Shown: positions 29,322 to 37,670, counted from the stretch's first letter. The stretch: 46,685 nucleotides of DNA from NIOZ-UU35 sp964344175 (GCA_964344175.1 CAYFMI010000026.1:1-46685); one strand, 5' to 3'. A program made the numbers and translations. The notes: generated from the letters alone by a model not told the origin.

Positions 29322-29765
29322 TTATTCTTGTTCGGACTTTGGCGTGTACGGAGTGCCGTCAGGATTGAAAAGCCACTTACCTTGTCCCTCCCGCTGTTGT
29401 TGGATTTCAGCGCAGTAAGCAATATCTTGAGCGTCAATCAGGGTTCTTTTACCATCTTTGCCAATTTGTTTAATGTAACCATGTTGCATCCATCGCGTTA
29501 TTGTACCGGTTGGAATATTGTGCTTGCGAGCAGCATCACTGATGCTGATCCCAATCCCCGCCAGGTGTTTGTGCTTCTTGTACTCCGGCAGGTCTTCCTT
29601 GCGCAAAGGTGCGCTCATGCTTTTTTCGCTCACAGCGATACCTCCGTTTGGTAGTGCCACGGCGTCTATCTTACCGGAATCGACGAATTCGTGCAACACG
29701 GCCAGGGGGAGGTCGAGGCGTTCTGCGGCAGCTTCTATGGGAATGTATTTGGGTAAAGCAGCCAT
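29322..29765 (-). CDS. Two-HTH regulator / excisionase-like protein
   Basis: A 147-residue protein with two helix-turn-helix units: residues about 7-45 (PIEAAAERLDLPLAVLHEFV) and about 70-112 (ISISDAARKHNIPTGTITRW, then a wing KRTLIDAQDI). The second is of the MerR/HTH_17 kind used by excisionases. The ATG at 29765 has AAAGGA 7 nt upstream; an ATG 6 nt earlier is too close to it. The start lies about 70 bp from the tRNA-Arg 3' end, where xis genes sit in integrated elements. It is also the best candidate to bind the palindrome at 29228-29262. Confidence 0.7.
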   Translation of the reverse strand: MAALPKYIPIEAAAERLDLPLAVLHEFVDSGKIDAVALPNGGIAVSEKSMSAPLRKEDLPEYKKHKHLAGIGISISDAARKHNIPTGTITRWMQHGYIKQIGKDGKRTLIDAQDIAYCAEIQQQREGQGKWLFNPDGTPYTPKSEQE

Positions 29766-29837
29766 CAGCATGTCCTTTCGGGTAGTGTTGGATAGCCTCC
29801 CGGCCTCTAACGTGCAAGGCCGGGGCGCTATCTTCTG

Positions 29838-29910
29838 CGCACCCGGAGGGACTCGAACCCCCAACCTGCTGATTCGAAGTCAGACGCTCTATCCATTGAG
29901 CTACGGGTGC
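29838..29910 (-). tRNA. tRNA-Arg (anticodon TCG)
   Basis: Complete cloverleaf on the minus strand: 7-bp acceptor GCACCCG/CGGGTGC, D-arm GCTC..GAGC, anticodon loop CTTCGAA, T-loop TTCGAGT, discriminator G, no encoded CCA. The closing anticodon-stem pair is a T/C mismatch. The 3' end faces the element, the usual attachment site for tyrosine integrases. Confidence 0.95.
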
Positions 29911-29974
29911 AGTGTCGTAATTATATCCCTTTAGGGCGTTTCGTCAATAAACCCGATCTTGATTTTGAGGCCGG

Positions 29975-30136
29975 TCAGTTAGCAAAGCGTTTGGCGAGCA
30001 TCTGCTTCAACTCGCTTTCGCTGGAACGACCAGGCCGTACTCGCAATGTTTTTGCCAGATCGTCACAATTTGGCTCAAAAGGAATCGGATCCAGAATAAA
30101 CGTATCCATCTTCACCTCGGCGGTCTCGCGTGGCAT
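29975..30136 (-). pseudogene. Remnant of a MetH-activation-domain (B12-dependent methionine synthase-like) gene
   Basis: A 53-residue frame with GGGAGA 8 nt before the ATG. It reads ILDPIPFEPNCDDLAKTLRV, then a polar helix and a stop. 'LDPIPFEPD..' is the typical beginning of small proteins with the vitamin-B12-dependent methionine synthase activation domain, normally 200 residues or more, so about three quarters are missing. The tRNA gene follows 64 bp further. It was probably cut by a deletion near the integration site. It could be a real short protein, but this is less likely. Confidence 0.5.
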
Positions 30137-30178
30137 CAGGTTCTCCCTGAAGTATAATAGCTTTGTTGGCAGAATAAC

Positions 30179-31210
30179 ATGATGAAACGACAACCTGTCT
30201 TGCAGTGGACGCCTCAATTCTACGACCGTCTTTCGAAGTACTACGATTTTTTTGCCCGGATATTTTTCCCGATGGGTGAAGCAGGCAAAGCGCGCCTTGT
30301 CGAAGATCTTCATCCGGGGACTGTTCTGGATGTTGCCTGCGGGTCCGGTGCGCTGCTGGCAGACGCCCTCAAGCTGGGGGCGCGTTGTTTTGGGGTTGAC
30401 ACCTCCCGAGGCATGTTGCGGGCAACGCGCCGCAAGTTGCCTCAGGCACATCTGGTGCAGGCCAGCTTCGCGGCGCTGCCCTTTGCCGACGAATCTTTCG
30501 ATACCGTCGTTGAGACCAATGCCCTCAGCGGAGTCGCCAGCGACGCCCGCCCCGTCCTTGATGAGATGCTGCGCGTTTGCGCCGCCGAGGGTGAAATCCG
30601 CATTGCCGATTATGCCAAAGCTCCCATCACGCGTTTGTGGCATCGGTGGATGGAATGGTCAGGTACTTTATTTGGCGATTATGCCCATGACTATGCGGCC
30701 CTGTTGCGCGGGCTTGGGTTGGCGCCCAGGGTAGAGTATTTGGGCTTTGATGGGATGTATCAATATGTTCGTGTCGCAAAATGGAATGCCATGAGAATTT
30801 ACTTTGCTTGTTCGATTACCGGAGGCCGACAGGATGAGCCGGTTTATCAGCAAATCGTTGAGGCGCTTTTGGCCGATGGGCATGATGTCCCCACGGCAGT
30901 TTTTGCCTTGCCGCGCCCCGAAGGGCCCGAAGCTAATATGGAGTCGGACGAAGTCTTTCGGCGTGATACCGCCTGGATCGAATCCAGTGATGTCTTGATT
31001 GCCGAAGTCAGCACGCCTTCGCATGGCGTCGGTTTCGAGATCGGTTACGCCCTGAATGTCGCAAAACCGGTTTTGTGCTTGCATCACCGTACTGTGCCGG
31101 TTTCTAAAATGATCACCGGGAACCCACACAAACTTTTAAAGGTTCAGGCGTATGCAGATGTTTCAGATGCGCAGGGGCAAGTACGCGCTTTTCTGGCGAC
31201 TTTTCAGTGA
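30179..31210 (+). CDS. Fusion of a class I methyltransferase and a DNPH1/RCL nucleotide N-glycosidase
   Basis: A 343-residue protein. Residues 1-200 are a UbiE-like SAM methyltransferase (VLDVACGSG at 49-57, VDTSRGML, FADESFDTVV). Residues 205-343 match DNPH1/RCL, which splits deoxynucleoside 5'-monophosphates: MRIYFACSITGGR at 205-217, Asp 271, and SHGVGFEIGYA with the likely catalytic Glu 287. The second half begins with Met, and a GGA lies 6 nt before that ATG, so separate translation is possible. A TATAAT box lies 21 nt before the first ATG. It may destroy a methylated or damaged nucleotide; the link between the two activities is inference. Confidence 0.82.
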   Translation: MMKRQPVLQWTPQFYDRLSKYYDFFARIFFPMGEAGKARLVEDLHPGTVLDVACGSGALLADALKLGARCFGVDTSRGMLRATRRKLPQAHLVQASFAALPFADESFDTVVETNALSGVASDARPVLDEMLRVCAAEGEIRIADYAKAPITRLWHRWMEWSGTLFGDYAHDYAALLRGLGLAPRVEYLGFDGMYQYVRVAKWNAMRIYFACSITGGRQDEPVYQQIVEALLADGHDVPTAVFALPRPEGPEANMESDEVFRRDTAWIESSDVLIAEVSTPSHGVGFEIGYALNVAKPVLCLHHRTVPVSKMITGNPHKLLKVQAYADVSDAQGQVRAFLATFQ

Positions 31211-31306
31211 GATGTGAGGGAATTCAGTCCCTTTCGCAACTGTTCACCCCGCTTCGTGTTACCAGTCGGTAATTACTAGAATTTAGCAAATAACTTCGTT
31301 AATCAT

Positions 31307-31342
31307 GTGTGCAGGATACTTTGTGCCTGCACACTTTGTATT
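31307..31342 (+). terminator. Hairpin after the fusion gene
   Basis: GTGTGCAGG / CCTGCACAC (9 bp, perfect), 10-nt loop, then TTTGTATTT. A weak intrinsic terminator that also lies in the region before pyk. The rest of the 177-bp gap shows nothing else. Confidence 0.6.
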
Positions 31343-31387
31343 TCGGACGCCAGAATTTTCTGGACGGACAAATTATTGGAACACAGT

Positions 31388-32842
31388 ATGGAAAGAAAAG
31401 CAAAAATCGTTGCCACCATTGGCCCGGAAAGTTGCACTATTGAAACCCTCAAGGCGCTTGTTCAGGCCGGTATGAATGTTGCTCGCTTGAATTTTTCGCA
31501 TGGTTCATTGAGCGAACACGCAGAGAATATCGCGCGAATTCGAGAGGTCTCAAAACAGTTGGGGGTATCGGTAGGGATCTTGCAAGATCTGCAAGGGCCA
31601 AAAATCCGTGTGGGTCATTTGAGCACCCCAATTTTCTTGCAAGCAGGCGAAAAGGTTACCATGTTTGCCGAAGCCTTTCAACCTGCAGTAGAGGGCGACG
31701 ACCCATCTATCCCGGTCGATTTTCCCGAAATTATTGAGAGTGTTCGGGTTGGCGACCGTTTGCTGCTGGATGATGGCCGAATGGTGTTGTCGATTTTGGC
31801 GAAACATGAGTTCACCATCGCAGCGCAAGTCGTCGTTGGGGGCACACTCGAAGCCCATAAAGGCATTAACCTGCCAGGGGTCACGCTGCGGATTCCCGGT
31901 TTCACCGAGAAAGACGAGCGCGATCTTGCGTTTGGTTTAGAGCACGGTGTGGACGCGGTGGCAATCTCGTTCGTGCGCAGCGTTCACGATGTCATACTGG
32001 TGCAGCATGCCATCAAGAAGCATCTAGGCAAGGCGAAGCGCCGCCCGTTGCTGATTGCCAAAATAGAACGCCCCGAAGTCTTCGATGATTTGGATGGCAT
32101 TCTGGATACGGTAGATGGCGTTATGGTGGCGCGCGGCGACCTGGGGGTTGAGATGCCCCCAGAGCGGGTCCCCGTGTTGCAGAAACGCATCATTCAGGCG
32201 GCTAACGCCAAGGCCAAGTTAGTCATCACCGCGACCCAAATGCTCGAATCCATGATCGCCAACCCCTTGCCGACGCGCGCCGAAGCCTCCGACGTAGCCA
32301 ATGCCATCTTCGACGGCACCGATGCGGTCATGCTCTCGGCGGAAACCGCTGTGGGCAAATATCCGGTCAGCGCCGTGAAGCTAATGGGCCGCATCATCCG
32401 TGAAGCCGAGTCGCACTTTTTGGATTGGGGTCAGGAGCAGGGGCGCATTGCCCTGGGAGATAGCGACGCGGCCTCGATGGCGCGTGTGGCCCATGAGCTG
32501 GCCCGCGATCGCGAGGTTGAAGCGGTAGCCGTGTTTACCGTCCAGGGCCGGACAGCCTGGCTGATGTCGAAAGTGAGGCCGCGTTCGCCCATTTTGGCGT
32601 TCACCCCGGATGAGAACACCTTTGCGAAACTGGCCTTCTTGTGGGGCGTTAACCCACGCTGGGTTCCTTATGCCAACACTCTGGAAGAGATGCTGGTCTC
32701 GGTGGATCTGGCGCTGGTTAAAAATGGGATGGTTGAGCCGGGTAAAGAAGTTGTGCTGGTATGCGGCTTCCCGGTGGGGGCTATGCTGCCGCCGAATATG
32801 GCTTTATTGCACAAAGTGGGCAGCGAGTATACGCACTTCTAA
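31388..32842 (+). CDS. pyk: Pyruvate kinase
   Basis: A 484-residue protein with family marks throughout: KIVATIGPES at the start, GMNVARLNFSHG, LQDLQGPKIRVG, AKIERPEVFDDLDGILD, DGVMVARGDLGVEMP and TQMLESM. It makes pyruvate and ATP from phosphoenolpyruvate and ADP, the last step of glycolysis, in the cytoplasm. Length and domains (A, B, C) are normal, and there is no C-terminal PEP-utiliser extension. The ATG at 31388 matches the family start; the frame extends 81 nt upstream without support. It converges on the next gene. Confidence 0.97.
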   Translation: MERKAKIVATIGPESCTIETLKALVQAGMNVARLNFSHGSLSEHAENIARIREVSKQLGVSVGILQDLQGPKIRVGHLSTPIFLQAGEKVTMFAEAFQPAVEGDDPSIPVDFPEIIESVRVGDRLLLDDGRMVLSILAKHEFTIAAQVVVGGTLEAHKGINLPGVTLRIPGFTEKDERDLAFGLEHGVDAVAISFVRSVHDVILVQHAIKKHLGKAKRRPLLIAKIERPEVFDDLDGILDTVDGVMVARGDLGVEMPPERVPVLQKRIIQAANAKAKLVITATQMLESMIANPLPTRAEASDVANAIFDGTDAVMLSAETAVGKYPVSAVKLMGRIIREAESHFLDWGQEQGRIALGDSDAASMARVAHELARDREVEAVAVFTVQGRTAWLMSKVRPRSPILAFTPDENTFAKLAFLWGVNPRWVPYANTLEEMLVSVDLALVKNGMVEPGKEVVLVCGFPVGAMLPPNMALLHKVGSEYTHF

Positions 32843-32847
32843 AAATG

Positions 32848-33786
32848 TTAATTGGTTTGGGTATCTCGCTTAATTGCCAGTAGATCGAGCTGGTGGACAA
32901 TGCAAACCAGTTCGCCGGTGCGAATGTGTTCACGTCGAGCGCGCAGCCATGCTTCCAGCCTTTGGGGAGCGATCTCTGGACATTTGCGCATTTCCCCCTC
33001 GATGAAACCCAACAAAAAGGCTAAGAACTCCGCTTCACTTTGCGCATAGCCAGTGCGGGGGGCATAGAGTACCCAATCCGAGCTGCCCGCCGAGAGAATT
33101 TCGGCCTGGTTTTTGCGCAGCATGCCGAATAAATGTCGCCCCGATTGACTATCTCCGGAGATTTTGCCATCGGTCATGCGTTCGTCCATGCTTTGGTTGT
33201 ATCGCGCTAAAATTTGTCTCTCGAATTCGGCATCCACCGGCGGCTCGAAGATGGTATGTCCGTCGTAATTAATGGTTGTGTAGAACAGGCCATCGGTTTT
33301 TAGAGCGGCCAGCAGCCGGGGCAGGGCCGCATCCAGATCGAAGAGATCGAGGACCGCGTGGGAAATCATAGCATCGTAAGAGCGTGGTTTTTGCTTGATC
33401 CACTTGAAGATGTCCCCGGCAACAAGTTTTAGGTGTGTAGTTTGGTGTGGGCTGTCCAGCAGCCATTCCCCTGCTGTCAGCGCACCAATCCGCCAGCCGG
33501 AAGCTTGTGCCCAGCCCTCTATGTACTTGGGCGCAAACGCAAGCGCTATCGAGTTGATGTCCACCATGTGATAGTCACAATCTGGCAGGATGCCGCTATC
33601 GAGCAAACGGGTGAGCATCGTGCCGATTCCGCCGCCGATTTCCAGTATTTGCAGGCGATCTTGGTGAGACCTACGTTGACGCAGCTGTTCTCGGAACTGC
33701 TGCCATACCCGGTCGTTCAGGGCGCGGTCGTCAACACTCTTTTTGGCGTGCAAATAGCGCACAAAGGAAGGGGAGTTTTCGATCAT
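32848..33786 (-). CDS. Class I SAM-dependent methyltransferase
   Basis: A 312-residue protein with motif I ILEIGGGIGTM (about 47-57), acidic loop VDINSIALAF, and post-I/II blocks (SYDAMISHAVLDLFDLD; GLFYTTINYDG). It is the last gene of a minus-strand run with a GT4 enzyme (9-bp gap) and a PTPS homologue, so it probably methylates an intermediate of that pathway. The substrate cannot be told. Confidence 0.8.
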   Translation of the reverse strand: MIENSPSFVRYLHAKKSVDDRALNDRVWQQFREQLRQRRSHQDRLQILEIGGGIGTMLTRLLDSGILPDCDYHMVDINSIALAFAPKYIEGWAQASGWRIGALTAGEWLLDSPHQTTHLKLVAGDIFKWIKQKPRSYDAMISHAVLDLFDLDAALPRLLAALKTDGLFYTTINYDGHTIFEPPVDAEFERQILARYNQSMDERMTDGKISGDSQSGRHLFGMLRKNQAEILSAGSSDWVLYAPRTGYAQSEAEFLAFLLGFIEGEMRKCPEIAPQRLEAWLRARREHIRTGELVCIVHQLDLLAIKRDTQTN

Positions 33787-33795
33787 GAGGTTGTG

Positions 33796-34872
33796 TTAAC
33801 CCAAGCTGAGTAAGAACTTGCGAATGCGGGCGGTTGTTTTTTGCCAGGTGGGCGCGCTCTGAAAAGCGCTGCGGGCCGCCAAGCTCATTTCTAAGAGGCG
33901 CGCCGGATCCGCTGCCAGGGCATGCAGGGAGGCTGCCAGGGCGCTGGCATCTCCCGGGGGAATCAAGAACCCACTCACCCCATCCTCGATGATTTCACGC
34001 GCCCCGCCCCCGGTTGTGGCAATCGCCGGTAAGCCGCAGGCCATCCCCTCCAGGTAGACAATCCCAAAGCCTTCATACGATGAGGGCACGGCCAGGACAT
34101 CATGAGCTGCTAGTTCATCTGCCAGGTGTTCGCCATCCAGCGGATTGAGCAGGCGGGCGCGTTTTGTCGCCGGGAGAGCCTGGATCTGTTTTTGCAGTCT
34201 GCGGGCATAGCGCGGTTCGGCCTGTTGATTCCCAATTAGCGTGATTTCAACCTCGCGGGGAGATAGCCGCGCCAGGGCCTCGACGAGCAGGTGGGGTTGC
34301 TTGCGGCGGGTGATACTGCCCAAAAAGAGTACCCGCAACGGGCCTTCGCCGGCAGCGCGCTGACGAATTTCGGCCTCGCTGAGTTGGATGCCCGGTCGAT
34401 CGCCGCCGGGATGAGCGACGATATAGGGCGGAAGTTTGGGCAGCAAGTTTGCAACCGTTCGTTTGGTGGAGTTGCTATTGAAGATGAACGCGTCGATACT
34501 CTTTAAATAGTGGCTTTCGAGGGCACGGTACAGCCATCGCAGCATGATGGCATGGCTTTCGCTGGCGCGCAGGTGATGCACCAGCGAGACAACCGGATAT
34601 GAGAGATGTTTTTTGATCTGATGATTAAGCCAAAACACTGAGGGGTGGTTTAACTCATCCTGAATAAGGATATCAACATCAAGATTTTGCACGATCGCCC
34701 TCAGGCCGCGCGAGAAATTATCCAACAGATGCCGTGGATAATCGCGCCAGGGGAGCGAGATCATTTCAACCTGATCGCCCTGCGCTTCGAGATAGTCCAC
34801 CAGATACTTATCATAGATATAGCCCCCTGAGAGCGTATCTAAACTACCGTAGATGAGCAAGCCAATTTTCAA
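33796..34872 (-). CDS. GT4-family glycosyltransferase
   Basis: A 358-residue GT-B enzyme: N-terminal GSLDTLSGGYIYDKYLVD, a hinge with VLFLGSITRRKQPHLLVEAL and the EX7E motif in SYEGFGIVYLEGMACGLPAI. It moves a sugar from a nucleotide sugar to an acceptor while retaining the anomer. The start is TTG, directly after the PTPS-like gene (TGATTG overlap region). Context suggests the acceptor is the pterin/pyrimidine-type product or its lipid. Sugar unknown. Confidence 0.82.
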   Translation of the reverse strand: MKIGLLIYGSLDTLSGGYIYDKYLVDYLEAQGDQVEMISLPWRDYPRHLLDNFSRGLRAIVQNLDVDILIQDELNHPSVFWLNHQIKKHLSYPVVSLVHHLRASESHAIMLRWLYRALESHYLKSIDAFIFNSNSTKRTVANLLPKLPPYIVAHPGGDRPGIQLSEAEIRQRAAGEGPLRVLFLGSITRRKQPHLLVEALARLSPREVEITLIGNQQAEPRYARRLQKQIQALPATKRARLLNPLDGEHLADELAAHDVLAVPSSYEGFGIVYLEGMACGLPAIATTGGGAREIIEDGVSGFLIPPGDASALAASLHALAADPARLLEMSLAARSAFQSAPTWQKTTARIRKFLLSLG

Positions 34873-35250
34873 TCAGACATCCATTTGGTACGCAGCCCAG
34901 GCGATTTCGTTTTCCCAGAGTTGTACGGCAATGGCGCTGAGGGTATCGGCCTGGATGCGCTCGGCCAGAGCCTGGCACAAGATGCGGGCAAAATGCTCAA
35001 TAGAGGGATTCAAGCCCCTAAATACGGGCAGGTCATTGAGGGTGCGATCGCGGTACTCGCCGATAAGCCGGTCGAGATTAGTCTCGATGTCAACAATATC
35101 TACCAGGTAGCCATGTTGATCTAGCGTTGGGCCGTGCAGTTGCACCTCCAGGGCATAGTGGTGGGCGTGCAGCTCGTTTTCGGGGCCCCAATCCCCGCCG
35201 ATTAAATAATGCTGGGCGATAAAATCGCGTTTAACGGCAACGGTATACAT
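34873..35250 (-). CDS. 6-pyruvoyl-tetrahydropterin synthase/QueD-family protein lacking the usual Cys
   Basis: A 125-residue T-fold protein with the three zinc His (14, 28, 30: AQHYL and ELHAHHY) and the ends DLPVFRGLNPSIEHFA and ENEIAWAAY. The catalytic Cys expected four residues before the first His of HxH is Glu 24 here. So the lyase chemistry of true PTPS/QueD should be lost or altered, as in some PTPS-III/V-like proteins. AAGGAG precedes the ATG. The neighbours (GTP cyclohydrolase II, RibD reductase) suggest a GTP-derived substrate other than dihydroneopterin triphosphate. Confidence 0.8.
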   Translation of the reverse strand: MYTVAVKRDFIAQHYLIGGDWGPENELHAHHYALEVQLHGPTLDQHGYLVDIVDIETNLDRLIGEYRDRTLNDLPVFRGLNPSIEHFARILCQALAERIQADTLSAIAVQLWENEIAWAAYQMDV

Positions 35251-35293
35251 AACACTCCTTTTTCATCAAACTTCGTAAGTTCTCTCCATGATT

Positions 35294-35779
35294 TTACCCG
35301 AATGCCGGTGGTGTCTGGCTAAAAACAAACCATGCCAAATAGACGGCGATGCCTAGCAGCGTTGCCGCGATATAGAAGCCGTAGGCGGCGCGCATGTAGG
35401 GTTTGTAGTTGTTAAAGCGAAGAAATTTTGGCATCAGCTTGTGGCCGCGCAGCACCACAAAAACCCCAAAAAGTGTGGCGCTCAGACCCGTGAAGGCATG
35501 CAGTGCCGTAACGGTGTAAAAGAAACCCTCGCGCGGGCCGCCCTGATCGCGAATGATGAAATCGCGAAAGGGCAGCGCCATCATCCAGAGCACCATGATT
35601 AAATTGACGACCGCGCCAATAGTTTGAACCCATTTATGGGCCTCAAAGTTTTCTTGGCGAGCCAGGTAGAAGCCGATAGAAAACAGCGCCGCAGTAACGA
35701 GCATGATAATGAGGGTGACATCGGCGGCAAAGTTGGCGCTTGTGCCTAAAAATCCGGGGGCGTGCAAGATTTGGATCAT
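35294..35779 (-). CDS. DUF420-like four-span membrane protein
   Basis: A 161-residue protein with four membrane segments (about 18-38, 50-70, 86-108, 128-150) and conserved-looking His in AHKWVQTIGA and TALHAFTG, like DUF420 proteins, which are related to heme-binding respiratory membrane proteins. It has its own extended -10 promoter (35908-35916) and stands between the dehydrogenase and PTPS genes, so it may be a redox partner or only a neighbour. Confidence 0.65.
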   Translation of the reverse strand: MIQILHAPGFLGTSANFAADVTLIIMLVTAALFSIGFYLARQENFEAHKWVQTIGAVVNLIMVLWMMALPFRDFIIRDQGGPREGFFYTVTALHAFTGLSATLFGVFVVLRGHKLMPKFLRFNNYKPYMRAAYGFYIAATLLGIAVYLAWFVFSQTPPAFG

Positions 35780-35907
35780 TGTGGGTTCTCCTATGTTCTA
35801 CCGATAATTTTTGGGGCCGCAATCCTGCGGAGAATTCGCACGGCGTGTAGCTGCATGGCCGATTTTGTGGCCTCGGCAAATTTATTGAATACGACTAATT
35901 ATCTCCA

Positions 35908-35916
35908 ATTATATCA
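35908..35916 (-). promoter_or_regulatory. Extended -10 promoter (TGATATAAT)
   Basis: Minus strand TGA-TATAAT about 130 nt before the DUF420-like gene; the -35 box is poor, as is common with a TGn extension. It is the only clear signal in the 163-bp gap. Confidence 0.5.
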
Positions 35917-35942
35917 GTGCCTGAAATTATCTCGCGTTGAGT

Positions 35943-36959
35943 TCATGGGTACTCGAAGATGACCTGGATAGCTTGGCCCGGATTTTTATCGAGCAGTCGA
36001 TAGGCCTGGGGAGCTTCTTCCAATGGGAAGCGGTGAGTGATGAAACGTGCCGGCGTCAACTGGCTCAGGTTTTGCAGGGCAGCCTGGAAGCGGCGGGTTT
36101 TATTCCAGCGTCCTTGCAGGGCCGGGGCAATTGTGCTGACTTGGCTGCTGATCATTTCGACTCGGTTGCGGTGGAAGGTTCCGCCTAGATCGAGCGGGGT
36201 TTGTTTCTGGCCGTACCACGAGCCGATGACAATCCGGCTGCCATAACCGCTTAGTGCAATTGCGGTATTGAGAGCCTCTGGGGATCCACTCAACTCGAAG
36301 ATCAGATCAGCGCCAGTGGGGGAGTGGGGCAGCCAGTCGGCAATAACGCTGTCGATCTCGTCGGGGTGGTATGCTCGCGCCCCCAAATTTACAGATGTTT
36401 CCCGGCGGTTGGCATAATGGTCAAAGGTGACCAGATCGCTCAACGGAAAGCGCGCCAGCAGGGCAGTTGTCAACAGCCCGACAATGCCTTGCCCCAACAC
36501 GGCAACGCGTTCACCGATCAGTGGGCGTCCATCCATGACCAGGTTGAGAGCCGTTTCCATATTGGGCAAGAAGACCGCGTCTTCCAGGGTCAGTGCCTCC
36601 GGTAGCGGAATGAGAGCCGTGTGGGTGGTGTTGAAATAGGCTTCGTGGGGATTGAAGGCGAAAACCCGAGCGCCCAGCCAATCTTCGCTTACCTCTTCGC
36701 CGATGGCGATGATCTCACCCACAGCGGCATAGCCATATTTGAAAGGGTGGCGGGAGCTTCCCGACAGCGCGGCGATATTGGCGTCGAGGGCCAGGCTTTT
36801 GGGCACTTGATCGCGGTACACGAGCATTTCGGTGCCCGGGCTGATGGCCGAGAAGCGCGTGCGCACGGTGACTTGGCCGCGGCCGGGGGGCTGTAAATTT
36901 TGGCTTTGCACACCAACCTGGCGCGGGCCTAGAAAATAAAGCGATTGTTGTTTCTGCAT
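35943..36959 (-). CDS. MDR-superfamily dehydrogenase, BchC-like
   Basis: A 338-residue medium-chain dehydrogenase: SAISPGTEMLVYRDQVP in the catalytic domain, GYAAVGEIIAIGEEV, and an NAD(P) fold with VAVLGQGIVGLLTTALLARF. The SAISPGTE pattern is shared with BchC and related oxidoreductases. No Cys ligand for a catalytic zinc is seen, so it may work without zinc. It starts 3 nt after the RibD-type gene and belongs to the same transcript, so it probably oxidises or reduces a side chain of the product. Confidence 0.8.
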   Translation of the reverse strand: MQKQQSLYFLGPRQVGVQSQNLQPPGRGQVTVRTRFSAISPGTEMLVYRDQVPKSLALDANIAALSGSSRHPFKYGYAAVGEIIAIGEEVSEDWLGARVFAFNPHEAYFNTTHTALIPLPEALTLEDAVFLPNMETALNLVMDGRPLIGERVAVLGQGIVGLLTTALLARFPLSDLVTFDHYANRRETSVNLGARAYHPDEIDSVIADWLPHSPTGADLIFELSGSPEALNTAIALSGYGSRIVIGSWYGQKQTPLDLGGTFHRNRVEMISSQVSTIAPALQGRWNKTRRFQAALQNLSQLTPARFITHRFPLEEAPQAYRLLDKNPGQAIQVIFEYP

Positions 36960-36962
36960 AGC

Positions 36963-37670
36963 TTAGGTCAGTCGTCCCCAGATGAGAAGGTCCTCACCCA
37001 GCCGTGTGGATTGCATCTCGCGCAGGCGTGGGTACGTACCGGAGATTGGGCCTGCGTCAGGCAGATTCTCTACCGCTTTGAGGCCGCCCACCAGCACGGG
37101 GGCAAGGGTTAGCACGAGGGCATCTACATGCCCGGAGCGCAGGAAACTCTCGATCACCCGCGCTCCACCCTCCACCATCAGCCGTCTGATGCCCTGCTCA
37201 TTGAGTTGGGCAAGCATCAAGTCGAGATTCCCTTGAGCAGGGCCACGGCTCTTCAGCGAGAAAATTTTGCATCCCCGACGGCTCAGCAATTGGGCTTTGG
37301 GGTCATCTTCAAGGCGGTTGGTGAAAATCCAGGGGCGTTTTGAGTTTTCGAGCAGGCGCGCCTGCAAGGGGAAGCGCAGTTGGCTATCCAAAACGACCGG
37401 CTGGGGATTTTCTCCCTGCGAGTAGCGCACGTTGAGCTGAGGATCGTCTGAGAGCAGGGTGCCAATGCCAATGAGAATGGCATCGTGCCAGGCGCGCAAC
37501 TGGTGGGTCATTTGCAGGGAGGCTTCGTTGCTCAGCGCCAGGGGAGTGCCCCGACGTAGCGCGATGCTGCCATCCAGGCTTTGGGCGTACGCCAGAGTCA
37601 CCAGTGGACGATCCGCCTCCGGCAGGTTATCTTCGAGATGCTGAAGAAAATCGGAAAGGAAATCTTTCAT
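36963..37670 (-). CDS. RibD C-terminal-type reductase
   Basis: A 235-residue protein of the RibD-C/DHFR-like fold: VTLAYAQSLDGSIA, then AILIGIGTLLSDDPQLNVR and RRLMVEGGARVIESFL. This family reduces the ribose of pyrimidine intermediates with NADPH. The deaminase half of RibD is absent. The ATG overlaps the GTP cyclohydrolase II stop (ATGA), so both act on the same intermediate: the cyclohydrolase product is a direct substrate class for this fold. Confidence 0.88.
   Translation of the reverse strand: MKDFLSDFLQHLEDNLPEADRPLVTLAYAQSLDGSIALRRGTPLALSNEASLQMTHQLRAWHDAILIGIGTLLSDDPQLNVRYSQGENPQPVVLDSQLRFPLQARLLENSKRPWIFTNRLEDDPKAQLLSRRGCKIFSLKSRGPAQGNLDLMLAQLNEQGIRRLMVEGGARVIESFLRSGHVDALVLTLAPVLVGGLKAVENLPDAGPISGTYPRLREMQSTRLGEDLLIWGRLT

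Noticed and set aside
29975..30643. 222-aa minus-strand protein overlapping the methyltransferase fusion
   Set aside because: Only the last 53 codons have a ribosome binding site and family resemblance; the rest is antisense to a clear gene.
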